A stretch of 64,000 bases of DNA, taken from assembly GCF_947507565.1 (NCBI RefSeq), contig NC_089186.1:1488001-1552000 (forward strand), given 5' to 3'. The stretch comes from Oscarella lobularis. Taxonomy: Eukaryota; Porifera; Homoscleromorpha; Homosclerophorida; Oscarellidae. A model generated the notes under the pieces. That model did not search any database. It was not told the DNA's origin and worked only from the letters and a program-made list of their open reading frames with translations. Both the position numbers and the translations under genes were made by a program. This document shows positions 45,768 to 59,715 of the stretch, one piece after another. Positions within the stretch are counted from its first letter, which is position 1. Every line of letters starts with the position of its first letter.

Positions 45768-48017
45768 ATGATAACGAAGACAAAACTCACACATTCGCTA
45801 TTCCTAACTCTCACTGACTCACAGTACATTTTCACCGACATATCTATCACGACGTCGGTTGCTATGGACGGCCAACACGATGGTCCGCCGTCTCATTTCA
45901 CAAGAATCGTGAGCGGCCAGGCGACAATGATTGCAGTAGGATTCTGCCTAAGTCTTTCTATTCTTCTCGCCGTTTCGCCCATATTCGTTTACTATTATGT
46001 GGACATGCCTTCACGGAACGATGTAAAGCTTAGTCGGTTTATACATAGGCAGCCTGGTGTAGTGGTAGCGCATTCCAACGCGGTAAACGTACCGTAATTG
46101 AAATCGAAATTAGATACTAATACCAGTGGCTCACTTCGGCTTGCTTCGATACTTTGATACAAAGTTGATCTGTTAATAGGAACGTTTGTGCCAAAAGAAA
46201 TCGCCTCAATTCGTTCCGAGAGTCTCAACGGATCAATCTCTATGCAAATCAGTATTTCGTAATGACAACAGAAGCACGATGACGGGGCTTACGGCGGCGA
46301 AAGAGCAATTGGAGAAAATACCCGTTGCCGGGTGTGGAAATTTCACGATGGCAGAGAACGATTTGATCATATTGTTCCACGCAATCGATACATCTAACCT
46401 ACCTGATGAAGACAAAGGCAACGCAAAGATAATGCTTTGTCTTTACGCCTATGGAGACTGCGGTGACTTGGGCAAACTAACGAAGAAAACTAACAGAAAC
46501 AAATGTGACTGTTCAGGATTTTCGGAGTTCCAGACGGAGACTGACTTCAAACCGCTGATAAGAAACCTTTCATCCTGCTTACAAGCTCCCGATTTCGCGA
46601 TACCATTTATTATTTCTTCCTACACGAACAAGACTAATAACGGGACAGTTTGTTCAAAGAACTTGCTACCCACTACAAGCCCATGTTTGCAAACTTGCGG
46701 CATGTACTGCTCACCTTTGTGTAACCAGCCGGGAAGCTCAATCGGCGCAAAAATTTTTCACGTCGCACTTTATATTACAATTGCGCTGTTATGGATTTGC
46801 ATTGCGGTGATGTTCATTACTTGGCTAAAGCTAAGAAAATTGTATGCTCAATGTTCAAAAAATTTAAGATTCTAAAGTTCGTTATTCAGCAAACAGTCTC
46901 AAACCGGATTGTCCTTTTGCCTACCACTCGCTGTTATCAGTAAGTTTCGATTCAATATAAAGAATCCGTTACTCTTAATTATCTGCAATTATCAGATAGC
47001 GCCCTAAGCATCACTTTGATTTGGGGTCAAAAGAGGATATACTGTAGGTACAGAAACAGGTTTGAATCTATGTACAATCCAACAAAACTATGCCTTATTC
47101 AAGGTAGAGTGATACGCTCTATAATAATATTAGTGCGTACGTCACATGATATCGGTTTAGGATATCTCGCCCATTATGGAATACTGTGGTTCGTCTTTTC
47201 TTGGCTAAATTCCGTGGTCAGTGCACTAGTAACCGTGTGGAATCCCGAAAGGTTTAGCGAGAAACGGAGAAAGGCACTTTACTTCTTTCAACAGACTCTA
47301 TCGATAATCGCACCGGGAGGAATTGTCATGTTCACCTCACTACGTGGCACTCGCTACTCTGGGACAAACGTTTACAGCATCTTCTGCGCACCTACAATCA
47401 ACTCGTTCTTTTACACATATACACTGCCCGTCAATATTATAGTTTTTTGTGGGACAATAGTTTCGGCTATTGTTATGTACAAGCTGCATCAGGTAAATAG
47501 CTTCATTTGAAAAATCGATTTAGCTAATACTTTCTCTTCGAAGGCAAAAAAGTCTTCCTTTTATCAGCGCTGCCCTGAAAGCAGTCAAAAAACGTTTCAA
47601 GCCTACTCGTTGGTTCAAAAGAGATTCTTTTTCATATCAATTCTAATGCCTCTTTTCTTCGCCGCATTTGCGACGGTTTCTATCATCTACGCTCGGACAT
47701 CTATTCCGCATATAGGAAAAGTTTTGAGCTCCGAAAAATGCTCGAACGAGTCACAACAGTGCGGACCTGACTTCCAGGAAACGTGGCAAACCGCGTTTGC
47801 TCCTTTAGCTGCTATCGTACTATTTTGGCTTTGTGCCGCTTCTGTGGTTGCCTATGTGCACATACCACGTGCGGCCAGAGCCTTTTGGCTGCAACTGTGG
47901 CGAAAGTGCAAAGAAAAAAAGATGAGTCTACGTTCGGACGATACGGCCGAAAGTTCAACGGGAAGAACGCGCCTGTTCTCTTCATCAAGTGAATCTATTA
48001 GAGAGAGCAGTACCTAA
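45768..48017 (+). CDS. Seven-transmembrane receptor, Frizzled-like (copy 2)
   Basis: Same exon structure and membrane layout as copy 1, over 90 percent alike. Here the segment after CLIQG reads RVIRSIIILVRTS without a stop, so TM3 is continuous from CLIQG through LGYLAHYGILWFVFSWLNSV. TM5 follows TNVYSIFCAPTINSFF; TM6 and TM7 are in the last exon from about 47544. The Ser-rich tail is kept (RTRLFSSSSES). The splice donor after TM1 is GTATGC, a better match than in copy 1. This copy is the more likely functional one. ATG 45768 is used, with in-frame ATG 45864 as alternative. Confidence 0.62.
46048..46085 (+). other. tRNA 5'-half-like sequence, second copy
   Basis: Same TGGTGTAGTGGTAGCGCA A-box-like word as at 34395, in the same reading frame and at the same exon end. 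Not a tRNA gene. Confidence 0.5.
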
Positions 48018-48737
48018 CCTTTACAATTGCCAGTATTCGAATGTGCATGGCGTCGCTTGACCATGAAAATGATCGTGAGAAACCCGTGCGCTTTATAGTT
48101 GGCCACTTAGAACAGTGGAAAGCTTGCTGTAGTCCGTAATCTGACCTTGGACGAGATGAGGACCGAAAGGAGCCCCGGAGTGAATTGACTTACTTTGGTA
48201 CTCTTATAGGCTTAGAAAGACGTCGATGATCTAGATTTTCACGTCTTCTCGCTCGATTCGCCACGAGTAGGGGTGATCTTACGTTTCTATCGAAGATGCC
48301 CGTATGTCCGTGAAAAAGCACATCATTGAGCAGTCAATTAATAGTCACTTTTAGACTAGTAGCATTGTTCCTTGTGCCAAAAAAGTTCTAAGTGACTTCG
48401 GCTGGCTCGTCTAGCTGCAAAATACATGTTATTCAAACTATGAAAAGAATACCAAAAGATTTGAGGTCTTCGACCGTTTTTTATCCTAGTCAGGGAAAGC
48501 CGCAGCCAAGTCAGCGCAGTGTCTAATAGCAGTCTATAAGCATGATCATTTTGCTTAGGAGAAGTTGTCGCATTGCGGCGAAACATCCGCTAAGAATATA
48601 TTTAGATGTGCCTTCGGAGAAAGGAGATGCTTCCGGGCAAAAGGTGATACTTCCACTTGCACGGATACTATACATAAAGAGCGAGTTTAGTTTACCCTAA
48701 GTTTAGGCTTAGAGCAGAGAAGAAAGCCGACTTCACT

Positions 48738-49809
48738 ATGCTCATCCTACTCTCAATCCCCTTCATCATTCTTACTTCTGACGCGCTTCCAAGTGAGAAG
48801 GCCTCTCCCTAAAAAACAGGCTATATAGTACAATGAACTGCGCGAATGAATAGACGAACGCTTAAAGCGCGACTCCCAAGCGGCGATCTGTTACGGATAT
48901 GACGCGTATACCGACTCTTCGTACGACGTCTCAGTTCAAGGACTTGTGACGTTGAATTGTTGCCAGATGGATGCCGTGTACGTTTCGCGGTGGCGGAAAC
49001 TGGAGAACGAAAGTTAAGTTCGTCTTCCGCTTTGTCTCGACGGCCGACTGGGAGACGAGTTCGCCTGCTGGAAATATCAATCGCGCCTTCTCGTTCGTCT
49101 TCTCGTCAATGCGACGAATTCAAGTCGAGTGAATGAAGCGGCGTTTCTGTGCGGAAAAGAACCGTTATGGAATGATAATTTCTATGTTACGACGACAATT
49201 CGTTTGGCAGTTCCTCCTACGGCTTCGCCTCCGCTTAGCCCAGCAATTTCCCCCGTTAGGCCACGAGGTATGCACGTACCGTAATAGCTATTAATAACAC
49301 GTACGTGGGAGAAAAGGCAAGTGTCTGAGTGGCATGAAGCCAAGTCAACAAGGCGTGTCCAAAGGTACACGCCCGCTATGGATCCATAACCACCCTAGGG
49401 TGGTTATGGGCCTTGTCCGCGCCCTTTGTCACAACGGGATAAAAGATACTATACGAGCGAGTACTTACTTTTTCGTGCACCGTCTTTCGCAGATTCAAAT
49501 TGCAGCGTGGTCCTGTTTGAAACGTCGCCCAGTGATCGAAGATATGCTTTACGCGGAAGCGTTACTTGCCTTTCTAATTTCAATCGCCTCGTTTGGAAGG
49601 CCGGGGACGAGAGTGTTGGCAAGTGTGCGGACGATTCTGGAATGCCGGCGGCGTGTTATGAAGAGTTGGACGATGGTCTCGAATTGAAAATCTTTTCCCA
49701 AGAGAAAAGGGGCCTAAAGAAATTCAAATGTATTGGCCGACGCGTGGAAAACGAGAAACCTGGTTCCGCTAAATCGAGATTTTGCACTGTCAAAGTCTCC
49801 TGGACTTAG
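48738..49809 (+). pseudogene. Secreted Ig-like protein gene, copy 2, with premature stop
   Basis: Signal peptide MLILLSIPFIILTSDALPS at 48738; first Ig-like exon from about 48855; second from about 49492 to 49809 (SWT and stop). In the first Ig-like domain a CAA codon (copies 1 and 3, GSQVR) has become TAA at 49015-49017, and nine bases (coding SAD in copy 1) are missing before QGLV. The second Ig-like exon is intact. It is either a recent pseudogene or a null allele in this haplotype. Confidence 0.78.
49386..49407. repeat. Perfect 22-bp palindrome in the Ig-like gene intron
   Basis: The half-site is ATAACCACCCT followed directly by its reverse complement. Copies 1 (about 37780-37802) and 3 (about 58290-58310) carry imperfect versions; copy 3 has two such blocks. 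It sits in the intron between the two Ig-like exons. Confidence 0.9.
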
Positions 49810-50534
49810 ACACTTGTTGTCGTGCTTGCACGCTGAGTTCGCCGTTCGTGTTCCCTACTAGTCTCAAAGTCAACTGCTCGCGCTTTTCATTGAAGAGGAT
49901 CTGTTATTGCGAAATAAACTAGAAATAAACCAGAACTAGCGCCAAAACAAACAAATATCTTATCGGCCCTCCTTCAGGCTAAAAGGGGCTTTTGCGCCAA
50001 CGCGTCTCGGCCAAGTGCATGTGGCGGCGCGTGTCACGGGAGCAGATGGCCCTACCTATAATTCACAAATAACCATGAAATAAAATTGGGTTTGCCTGCA
50101 TATTTCTAGATTTTCACGTAGTGGCAATAGAGGGTTTCATTAATGTGCATGACTGTATAAGTATGCTATTTTTGAACTCTGCATGACTGTATAAGTATGC
50201 ATGCTGTCGGTTTGAGAGAAAGAGGTCAACTGATTTCGGTCAATTGTGAGGAATTAAGCCTCTATACAAACATCCTAGTTTCCCAGTGGACGTCCTCCCG
50301 GTGATGATGGCTTCCATATAAATGCAGGGGCAAGAGAGTGTCTGAGACGCAAAAGCCAATTAAGAGTATGCGACCGCCAATACGTTATTGCATGGGTCAG
50401 GGAGGGCAGAGCCCTATTTCGGGCTCTGGAGGGAGGGAAGATAAATCGTTCCCTCGTACGCCGCAAATGAGCTGCATCGCCCTTCCCTTCGCGTCATCAT
50501 GAAAGAATAACAAATATAGCATGCACTACAGTCA

Positions 50535-50542
50535 TATATAAA
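50535..50542 (+). promoter_or_regulatory. TATA box of Ig-RTK 2
   Basis: TATATAAA followed by CGCATCGCT, about 61-68 bp before ATG 50603. Confidence 0.7.
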
Positions 50543-50602
50543 CGCATCGCTACAAACGAACAAGGTCAGTCGAAAAGGCCCGTCCGCCACTCTCCGCGTT
50601 AT

Positions 50603-52928
<2,326 letters not shown>

Positions 52929-53613
52929 ATGCACGGAGTGTTTATGCTTGTGAATGAAGTAAATAGATTCGACTTGGGAACATTGTATCGGAAGGGTGCT
53001 TTGCTATTGCATACATGTACCTGAAGAATAGACCAGTCAACAGTGCTCCGGTGCTTTCTCTCGATCACTTTGACGTCCAGCCAACCCAATCCAATTGCCG
53101 TACTGTTTGCGCTTTCGCTGCCTTCGACCCTGGAGAAGACAGCCAACGTCCAAGAGGTCTGATTGGTACGAATACCAGATCCCATTGATCGTCTTCGATC
53201 GTCGCACAAATCCACCATGGCGAAGAAAAAGAAGAAAAAGAGCCGACTTTAGCGCGCGCGGGAGGCAGGTCCCTGACAACTTACATCACCGCCCGGACCA
53301 GTACCCGACCAATAAATTCGAAGCAAATTTTTGTAGTTTACCGTTACACCATATGCAAACATCCGCGACTGATACAAGAACAATATACGTAAACCGCTCA
53401 ACGCAATATCAGCCAAAACCAGTGGCATAACCAGTGTGTGCATGGGCCCGCCCAAATATTTTTCAAAGAATGATTCAAGCAATAAAAACTTGACACAATG
53501 ACATGCTAAGAATAGGCCCGACCATGCAATCACAAAATTACTCTCTCGCTCCTGCACTATTACAATTCATTCAACTGTACTAAAATTTAGTTCAGGTGTT
53601 CGCGTCAAAGAAA

Positions 53614-54421
53614 CTAATTAGAAGAGGTTTTTGGAAGTCGGCATAATTCTGGGTGGCATACTTTGAGAAGATGGGGAACAACATAGGATGGTTTGTTTAG
53701 CACAAGAAAACGCTTTGCACCTTCTCTTATCCAGTCTTTCTCGCACGTCGAGTCCCTTTTGTCTGGAGTCTCTCCATGCAATTTCGCGCAGGTGCAGTTC
53801 GGTGGTAACTCCATTCCAGGTTCCCCCCTTCTAAAGGACGTAATAAAGTGTTTCTTCGGGTTCCCGGCCCGTGAACGAGTAGCACAATAGACTTCGAGGG
53901 AGACGAAAGTGTCATGTTGGCATTTTGAGAAGAATGATGGAAGAGAATAAAAGAAAGTGTCATTGTTCATATCCTAAAAGACAGCAGCATAAAACAACTA
54001 GTGGAGTGAGCAAAATTCACTATACCCTAATAAGTCGGCCTTTGTCATTGACTCCCAGACGCTCTCCCTTAGGATACGTGTGCAAAGAGCGCACTTTCGT
54101 GTCATCTTTGCTTTTGGGTATCCACGTAAACGTGTCAGAAGGCCATGAAAGAAGCCTCACATTCATAATAACGTGAGGGATATCCCGATCACTTTCGCGC
54201 AAGCTGAGGTCGGCGCTCTTGTTACAAATCTACGATTTCAATAAGAAATCAAATTCCGCTTACGCAGTCACGCGGCAGTATAGCTAGAGTGCATGTCTCG
54301 GACTTACTAACTGCCACTGCGTAGCAGTCCCATTGAAGGGCGATGTCGCGGATGGCGTGAACTTAATCACAGACAACAGGACAATCACAGCAGAGGTTGA
54401 AATAACTTGAAGAGACAGCAT
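53614..54421 (-). CDS. Small secreted Cys-rich protein (copy 2)
   Basis: Duplicate of the gene at 42301-43153 with the same three exons: signal peptide MLSLQVISTSAVIVLLSVIK from 54421; exon 2 from ICNKSADLSLRESDRDIPHV to GRLIR; exon 3 with FFSKCQHDTFVSLEVYC, NCTCAKL, DSTCEKDW and ending KTSSN then TAG. Copy 2 lacks part of the exon 2 Lys/Thr-rich segment. Cys positions are retained. A more upstream in-frame ATG (54487) is ignored because copy 1 has no matching extension. Confidence 0.6.
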
Positions 54422-55349
54422 ATCACAATTTTTTTCCTGGTTCAGCTTTGTGTTGAGCGAATGATGAAAATTCCGCTTTTCGTTCAAATTTATAGAAACC
54501 CGCAGGCCAAAAGTTTAGTGTCAGTATCTAATAATAAGGGGTGACATCATTTACAAGAATTGGCCACTAGCGTAAGGTGTCGTAGCTAATGCAATTAAGA
54601 CGGCCGTGAGAAAATTGCGGACGAGTTAAGCAGAAGTGTTTACGCCCTTACGAAATTTCTCCCCAGAAATTGCTTTGCGAGGAGGAACTGGAACCAAGAA
54701 GAAATTTCCCGCCTAATTTCGCGCGTAACAGGGTGACGCATTCGGCAAGGAGACGCCATCGCAAGATGACGTAACGTCGCTGTTTATTTTACATACACGG
54801 TCTAGACGCCTGTCACTGCGCGGCATCTGGTCGGTATGCCCGGGGACGCATATATGCGAACGCCGGTTCGAAGTACAAATAGAAAAAGGAAACTGTTTCT
54901 AGCTCAAGGATCCATGCTCAGGTTCTAATAAAATTTGAAATTGCAGGGGCGAGGTTTTTTGGGAGCACCGCGGGCGTGGCAAAACACGTTACCCAATCCG
55001 AGGCTTCGCCCCCGTCTGGTCCTACACACTTATTCGAGGAAGGCAGGAAGGGTGTAGGAGGCCTGACGTCATTACTTTCTCTCCCAGCGAAGGGTATCCA
55101 GACTACGTTACGTACGCGATAAAAAAAAAGATATCGTCACTACTCAGTCCCGAACGACGCGTCGTGGACGACTGTCCATTGCCCCTTCAGAAATTTGTCT
55201 CGTTTAGAAATCAAATATCCGTGGTCAACAGACGTGTACAGTACTACCAATGGGTACATTGACATGTATGTAGTCTATGTATATATACGCCTACCGCAAA
55301 ATGTCGCGCGTCTCGAGAAACTAGAAGCATGATTTTCCAAACCGTTTTG

Positions 55350-55700
55350 CAGACTCGCTTCACTCACGTTCTCGAGAAATAGCGCGAAGGCTTAGCGTCC
55401 GAGGCGAAGACATGGCCGAGAACGCTCAGCGGAGACTGTAGCAGTAGAAAAACGTCGAGAAACGAGCACGAGTAAGACTTGGAGGCATACCGATCGCCCA
55501 AAACAGATTAGGGGAAGCTAAAGAAGCGATTCATCGAGAAAGAGTACGCACACGGGCCGAGGAAACGGCCAAAGAACGAGAAGTCTAGCACGGTTACGGA
55601 AGCCCGTATAAAGACACCGAAGAACTCTTTGAAACAGCTAAAAGAGAGCCGACTATGCATAAAGCCACGTCTTTAAATGAAAATGCAGCCCATTTGAAGA
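55350..55700 (+). pseudogene. Decayed charged ORF
   Basis: A plus-strand frame rich in Arg/Glu (SREIARRLSVRGEDMAENAQ, GEAKEAIHRERVRTRAEE) is broken by three stops (two near 55440, one near 55590). Origin unknown; perhaps the remains of a coiled-coil or mobile-element protein. Confidence 0.35.
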
Positions 55701-55733
55701 TGTGACACGCACCAAAACGTTAATCTGTCGCTT

Positions 55734-56005
55734 TTAGATGCTGATTGGCGTTGTCTCCCTGTTGAGCCATTCGAGAACGTCCTTTTTGTTTTGTTTCTCC
55801 AGTTCTTTTCCAATTATGTCACGGCATTGCGCGTGATAGGCGTTCACCCATTCGATTTCGTCACTCGTGAGTAATTTCACGTCGATCATTTTCTTGATCA
55901 AAGGAACCCCTTGATGCAATCAGAGTAAAATTCTATAAAAACGCAAGCAGATTTTCCATACCAGTGTGATTGGTTCAAATGTAAGATACTGGCCGAGGAA
56001 TCTGA
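55734..56005 (-). pseudogene. XPNPEP1: C-terminal fragment of cytosolic Xaa-Pro aminopeptidase (aminopeptidase P1)
   Basis: Two adjoining exons on the minus strand: one ending QYLTFEPITL at a GTATGG donor near 55953, the next with KKMIDVKLLTSDEIEWVNAY, GKELEKQ and the end LEWLNRETTPISI. This is the characteristic C-terminus of the aminopeptidase P1 family, with its LTFEPxTL, MIDV and RETxPI signatures. The catalytic domain is absent upstream; before this comes unrelated sequence. Hence a transplanted fragment, though its own frame is undamaged. Confidence 0.85.
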
Positions 56006-56104
56006 CGAGTGGCTTGGATGTTTTTTTCCCCAGACGGATGTCAAAACGTTGTCAAGCCACAGCTGGTAGGAATACGTTTGATAAATTTTATAACTAATAG
56101 ATTC

Positions 56105-56530
56105 ATTTAGCTTATTCGTGACGTCATATACACTCGTCCTTTAGATATTCGTCTGCGGACACGCCAAAGTCAGCAACGTACTCGACAACGTTCGTTTCCC
56201 CGTAGTGTCTAAAAAAGACACTTCGACTATAACGCTTAGCGGTTTGAACCGTAAGACGAGAATCGGTCTGTTTGGCTTCCGGATTAATTACCACAACGAT
56301 TTCTTGCTACGGACTCCAAATTGTGAACTTCCCGTAATGCGGAGGCGGAGGACGTTTGCCTACTCATTCTAAATCAAGTAGCCAGATTTCTCTCGTGTTG
56401 AAAATTAGGTTTTTATTACGGCTCATGTCTTTAGCTCCGCCTATATGTGATCCTTTCCGCATTTCACATGGCGTATAGTCACCTCGGCCGTTACGTAGTG
56501 AGAATCCTAGAGAAAGACTGTTTTTTTAAA
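56105..56530 (-). pseudogene. Unrecognised decayed gene fragment
   Basis: A chain of minus-strand open stretches: NGRGDYTPCEMRKGSHIGGA..., REIWLLDLE, then after a frame change GKRPPPPHYGKFTIWSP, a TAG, and EIVVVINPEAKQTDSRLTVQ followed by RHYGETNVVEYVADFGVSAD. It reads like one protein carrying a frameshift and a stop. I cannot assign a family. Confidence 0.4.
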
Positions 56531-57595
56531 TAAAAAAGGATTCCTTAGAAGGCTAACCATATTGGGATTCGTAATATTGAACGTTTCGAAAATGTTGGCT
56601 TATCTAAAGGGACGATTGAGGGGATTCCCTGAGGGGGGATTGGTAAAAGATATGCACAGGTGTTGCCAACCCCACGCCATCGTGGTTCACGTGAGATTTA
56701 GTGAAGCACGCATTTTGGTCTTCCGCATAAATGATTTTTAAAAGTAAAAGGACAACGTCTCCTACAGGCACGTATGGCAAGTGTATGTACTAAAAGTTTC
56801 ATCGAGAGAACCTTGTTGATCCTGGCAGAACAATAGATGTACATAAATCGAGCCAGAGAGTACAATAGGACGTCAATCAAGCCACCACCTGACCTTTCGA
56901 ATTAGAATTGCCAGTATTCGAATGTACATGGCGTCGCTTGACCATGAAAATGATCGTGAGAAACCCGTGCGCTTTATAGTTGGCCACTTAGAACAGTGGA
57001 AAGCTTGCTGTAGTCAGACTGTCTGTAATCTGACATTGGACGAGATGAGGACCGAAAGGAGCCCCGGAGTGAATTGACTTACTTTGGTACTCTTATAGGC
57101 GTCGATAATCTAGATTTTCACGTCTTCTCGCTCGATTCGCCACGAGTAGGGGTGATTACGTTTCTATCGAAGATGCCCGTATGTCCGTGAAAAAGCACAT
57201 CATTGAGCAGTCAATAGTCACTTTTAGACTAGTAGCATTGTTCCTTGTCTGTAAACTGCCAAAATAGTTCTAACTGACTTCGGCTGGCTCGTCTAGCTGC
57301 AAAATACATGTTATTCAAACTATGAGAAGATGGCAAAAGATTTGAGGTCTTCGACCGTTTCTTTATCCTAGTCAGGGAAAGCCGCAGCCGAGCCAGCGCA
57401 GTGTCTAATAGCAGTCTATAAGCATAGAAGAAACACTTGCCGCCTTGCGGCGGAACATCCGCTAAGAATATATTTAGATGTGACTTCGAAGAAAGTAGAT
57501 GCTTCCGGGTAGAAGGTGCTAGTTCCACTTGCACGGATACTACATATATAAAGAGCGAGTTTAGGCTTAGAGCAGAGAAGAAAGCCGACTTCACT

Positions 57596-58720
57596 ATGCT
57601 CACCATACTCTCAATCCCCTTCATCATTCTTACTTCTGACGCGCTTCCAAGTGAGAAGGCCTCTCCCTAAAGAAAACAGGCTATATAGTACAATGAACTG
57701 CGTATGAATAGACGAACGCTTGAAGCGCGACTCCCAAGCGGCGATCTGTTACGGATATGACGCGTATACCGACTCTTCGTACGACGTCTCAGTTGGTGCA
57801 GATCAAGGACTTGTGACGTTGAATTGTTGCCAGATGGACGCCGTGTACGTTTCGCGGTGGCGGAAGCTGGAGAACGGAAGTCAAGTTCGCCTTCCGCTTT
57901 GTCCCGGCGGCCGACTGGGAGACGAGTTCGCCTGCTGGAAATATCAATCGCGCCTTCTCGTTCGTCTTCTCGTCAATGCGACGAATTTAAGTCGAGTGGA
58001 TGAAGCGACGTTTCTGTGCGGAAAAGAACCGTTGTGGAATGATAATTTCTATGCTACAACGACAATTCGTTTGGCAGTTCTTCCTACGGCTTCGCCTCCG
58101 CTTAGCCCAGCAATTTCTCCCGTTAGGCCACGAGGTATGCACGTACAGTAATAGCTATTACGCCTGGGAGAAAAGGCGGTATCTGAGTGACATGAAACCA
58201 AGTCAAGAAGGCGTGTCCATACACGCCCGAGTTGACACAAGGGTGTTACTATAACCTCCCTATAGGAGTTACGGACGTTATGGATCCATAACCTCCCTAG
58301 GGTGGTTATGGGCCTTGCATGTCTGCGTCCTTTGACACAACGGGATATAAGATATCATACGAGCGAGTACAGTACTTACTTTTTCGTGCACCGTCTCTCG
58401 CAGATTCAAATTGCAGCGTGACCCTGTTTGAAACGTCGCCCAGTGATCGAAGATATGCTTTACGCGGAAGCGTTACTTGCCTTTCCGATTTCAATCGTCT
58501 TGTTTGGAAGGCCGGGGACGAGAGCGTTGGTAAGTGTGCGGACGATTCTGGAATGCCGGCGGCGTGCTATGAAGAGTCGGACGGTGGTCTTGAATTGAAA
58601 ATCTTTTCCCAAGAGAAAAGGGGCCTAAAGAAATTCAAATGTATTGGCCGACGCGTGGCAAACGAGGAACCTGGTTCCGTCAAATCGAGAGTTTGCACTG
58701 TCAAAGTCTCCTGGACTTAG
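57596..58720 (+). CDS. Small secreted protein with two Ig-like domains (copy 3)
   Basis: Intact copy. Signal peptide MLTILSIPFIILTSDALPS; Ig-like domain 1 about 57711-58132 (VTLNCC, VSRWRKLENGSQVRL, DEATFLCGK) and Pro-rich linker; Ig-like domain 2 about 58403-58720 (RGSVTCLSDFNRLVWKAG, KKFKCIGRR) ending SWT and stop. AATAAA at about 58831. TATA-like CATATATAAA about 50 bp before the start. No membrane anchor. Confidence 0.7.
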
Positions 58721-59640
58721 ACACTCGTTGACGCGATATTTTGCAAGCTGAGTTCGCCGATCGCGCATGTTCCCTATAGTCTCAAAGTCAACTGCTCAAG
58801 CTCTTTATAGAAGAGGATCTGTCTTTGCTAAATAAACCAGAAGTAAACCAGAAATAGCGCCAAAACAAACAAACATCTTATCGGCCCTCCTTCAGGCTAA
58901 ATGGGGCTTTCGCGCCAAAGCGTCTCGGCCAAGTGTGGTGGCGCGTTCCACTGGAGCAGATGGCCCTACCTATAATTCACAAATCAAATAATGGGTGAAT
59001 AACCATGGAATAAAATCGAGTTTGACAAGGTGACCTACGTGGTGGCAATCGAGGGTTTCGTAGGTCACGGACGAATAAGGGTATGTAGGAGGACATCATG
59101 AACTACTACTCTATAGTTCATGGCTTTAGACTTATTAATTTTGAACAACAAAATAGGCGTTTCTTACAGGAAACCTTAATATAAGGCTTATAGAATGCTG
59201 TCGGTTTGAGAGGAAGAGGTCGACTGATTTCGGTCAATTGATTGTGAGGAAGTAAGCCTGCAGGTACGAAAACAGAAGGATGTTAGAAACAAGAACAAAA
59301 GCATATACTCTCATCTTTTAATTCATGACGCGTCTCCGTGACTGCAACTTTTGCAAAAATATCTTCGGAAGCTGAGATCATTCTATACAACACATCTTAG
59401 TTTCCGAGTGGACGTTCATCCGGTGATGTAATATACCGCGACAGCATGCATAAGCTTCCTCCATTTAGTAAATGCAGGCGCAAGGTGCTAAAGAGAGCGT
59501 CTGGGACGCAAAAGCCTATGGGATGCGACCACCAAAACGTCATTGCATGGATCAGGGAGAGAGGATAACGTTTCCCTCGTACACCGCATACTAGCTCCTT
59601 CCTTCGCGTCATCATGCATGAAAGAATAACAAATAAGTCA

Positions 59641-59648
59641 TATATAAA
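59641..59648 (+). promoter_or_regulatory. TATA box of Ig-RTK 3
   Basis: TATATAAA followed by CGCATCGCTGC, about 70 bp before ATG 59716; same as in units 1 and 2. Confidence 0.7.
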
Positions 59649-59715
59649 CGCATCGCTGCAAACGAGCAAAGTCAGTCGAAAAGGTCAAGAGAGCCCCTCC
59701 GCCACACTCCGCGTT

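Noticed and set aside
56809-56828. Stretch resembling the conserved 5' end of 18S rRNA (ACCTTGTTGATCCTGGCAG)
   Set aside because: The match covers only primer length with mismatches, and what follows is not rRNA.
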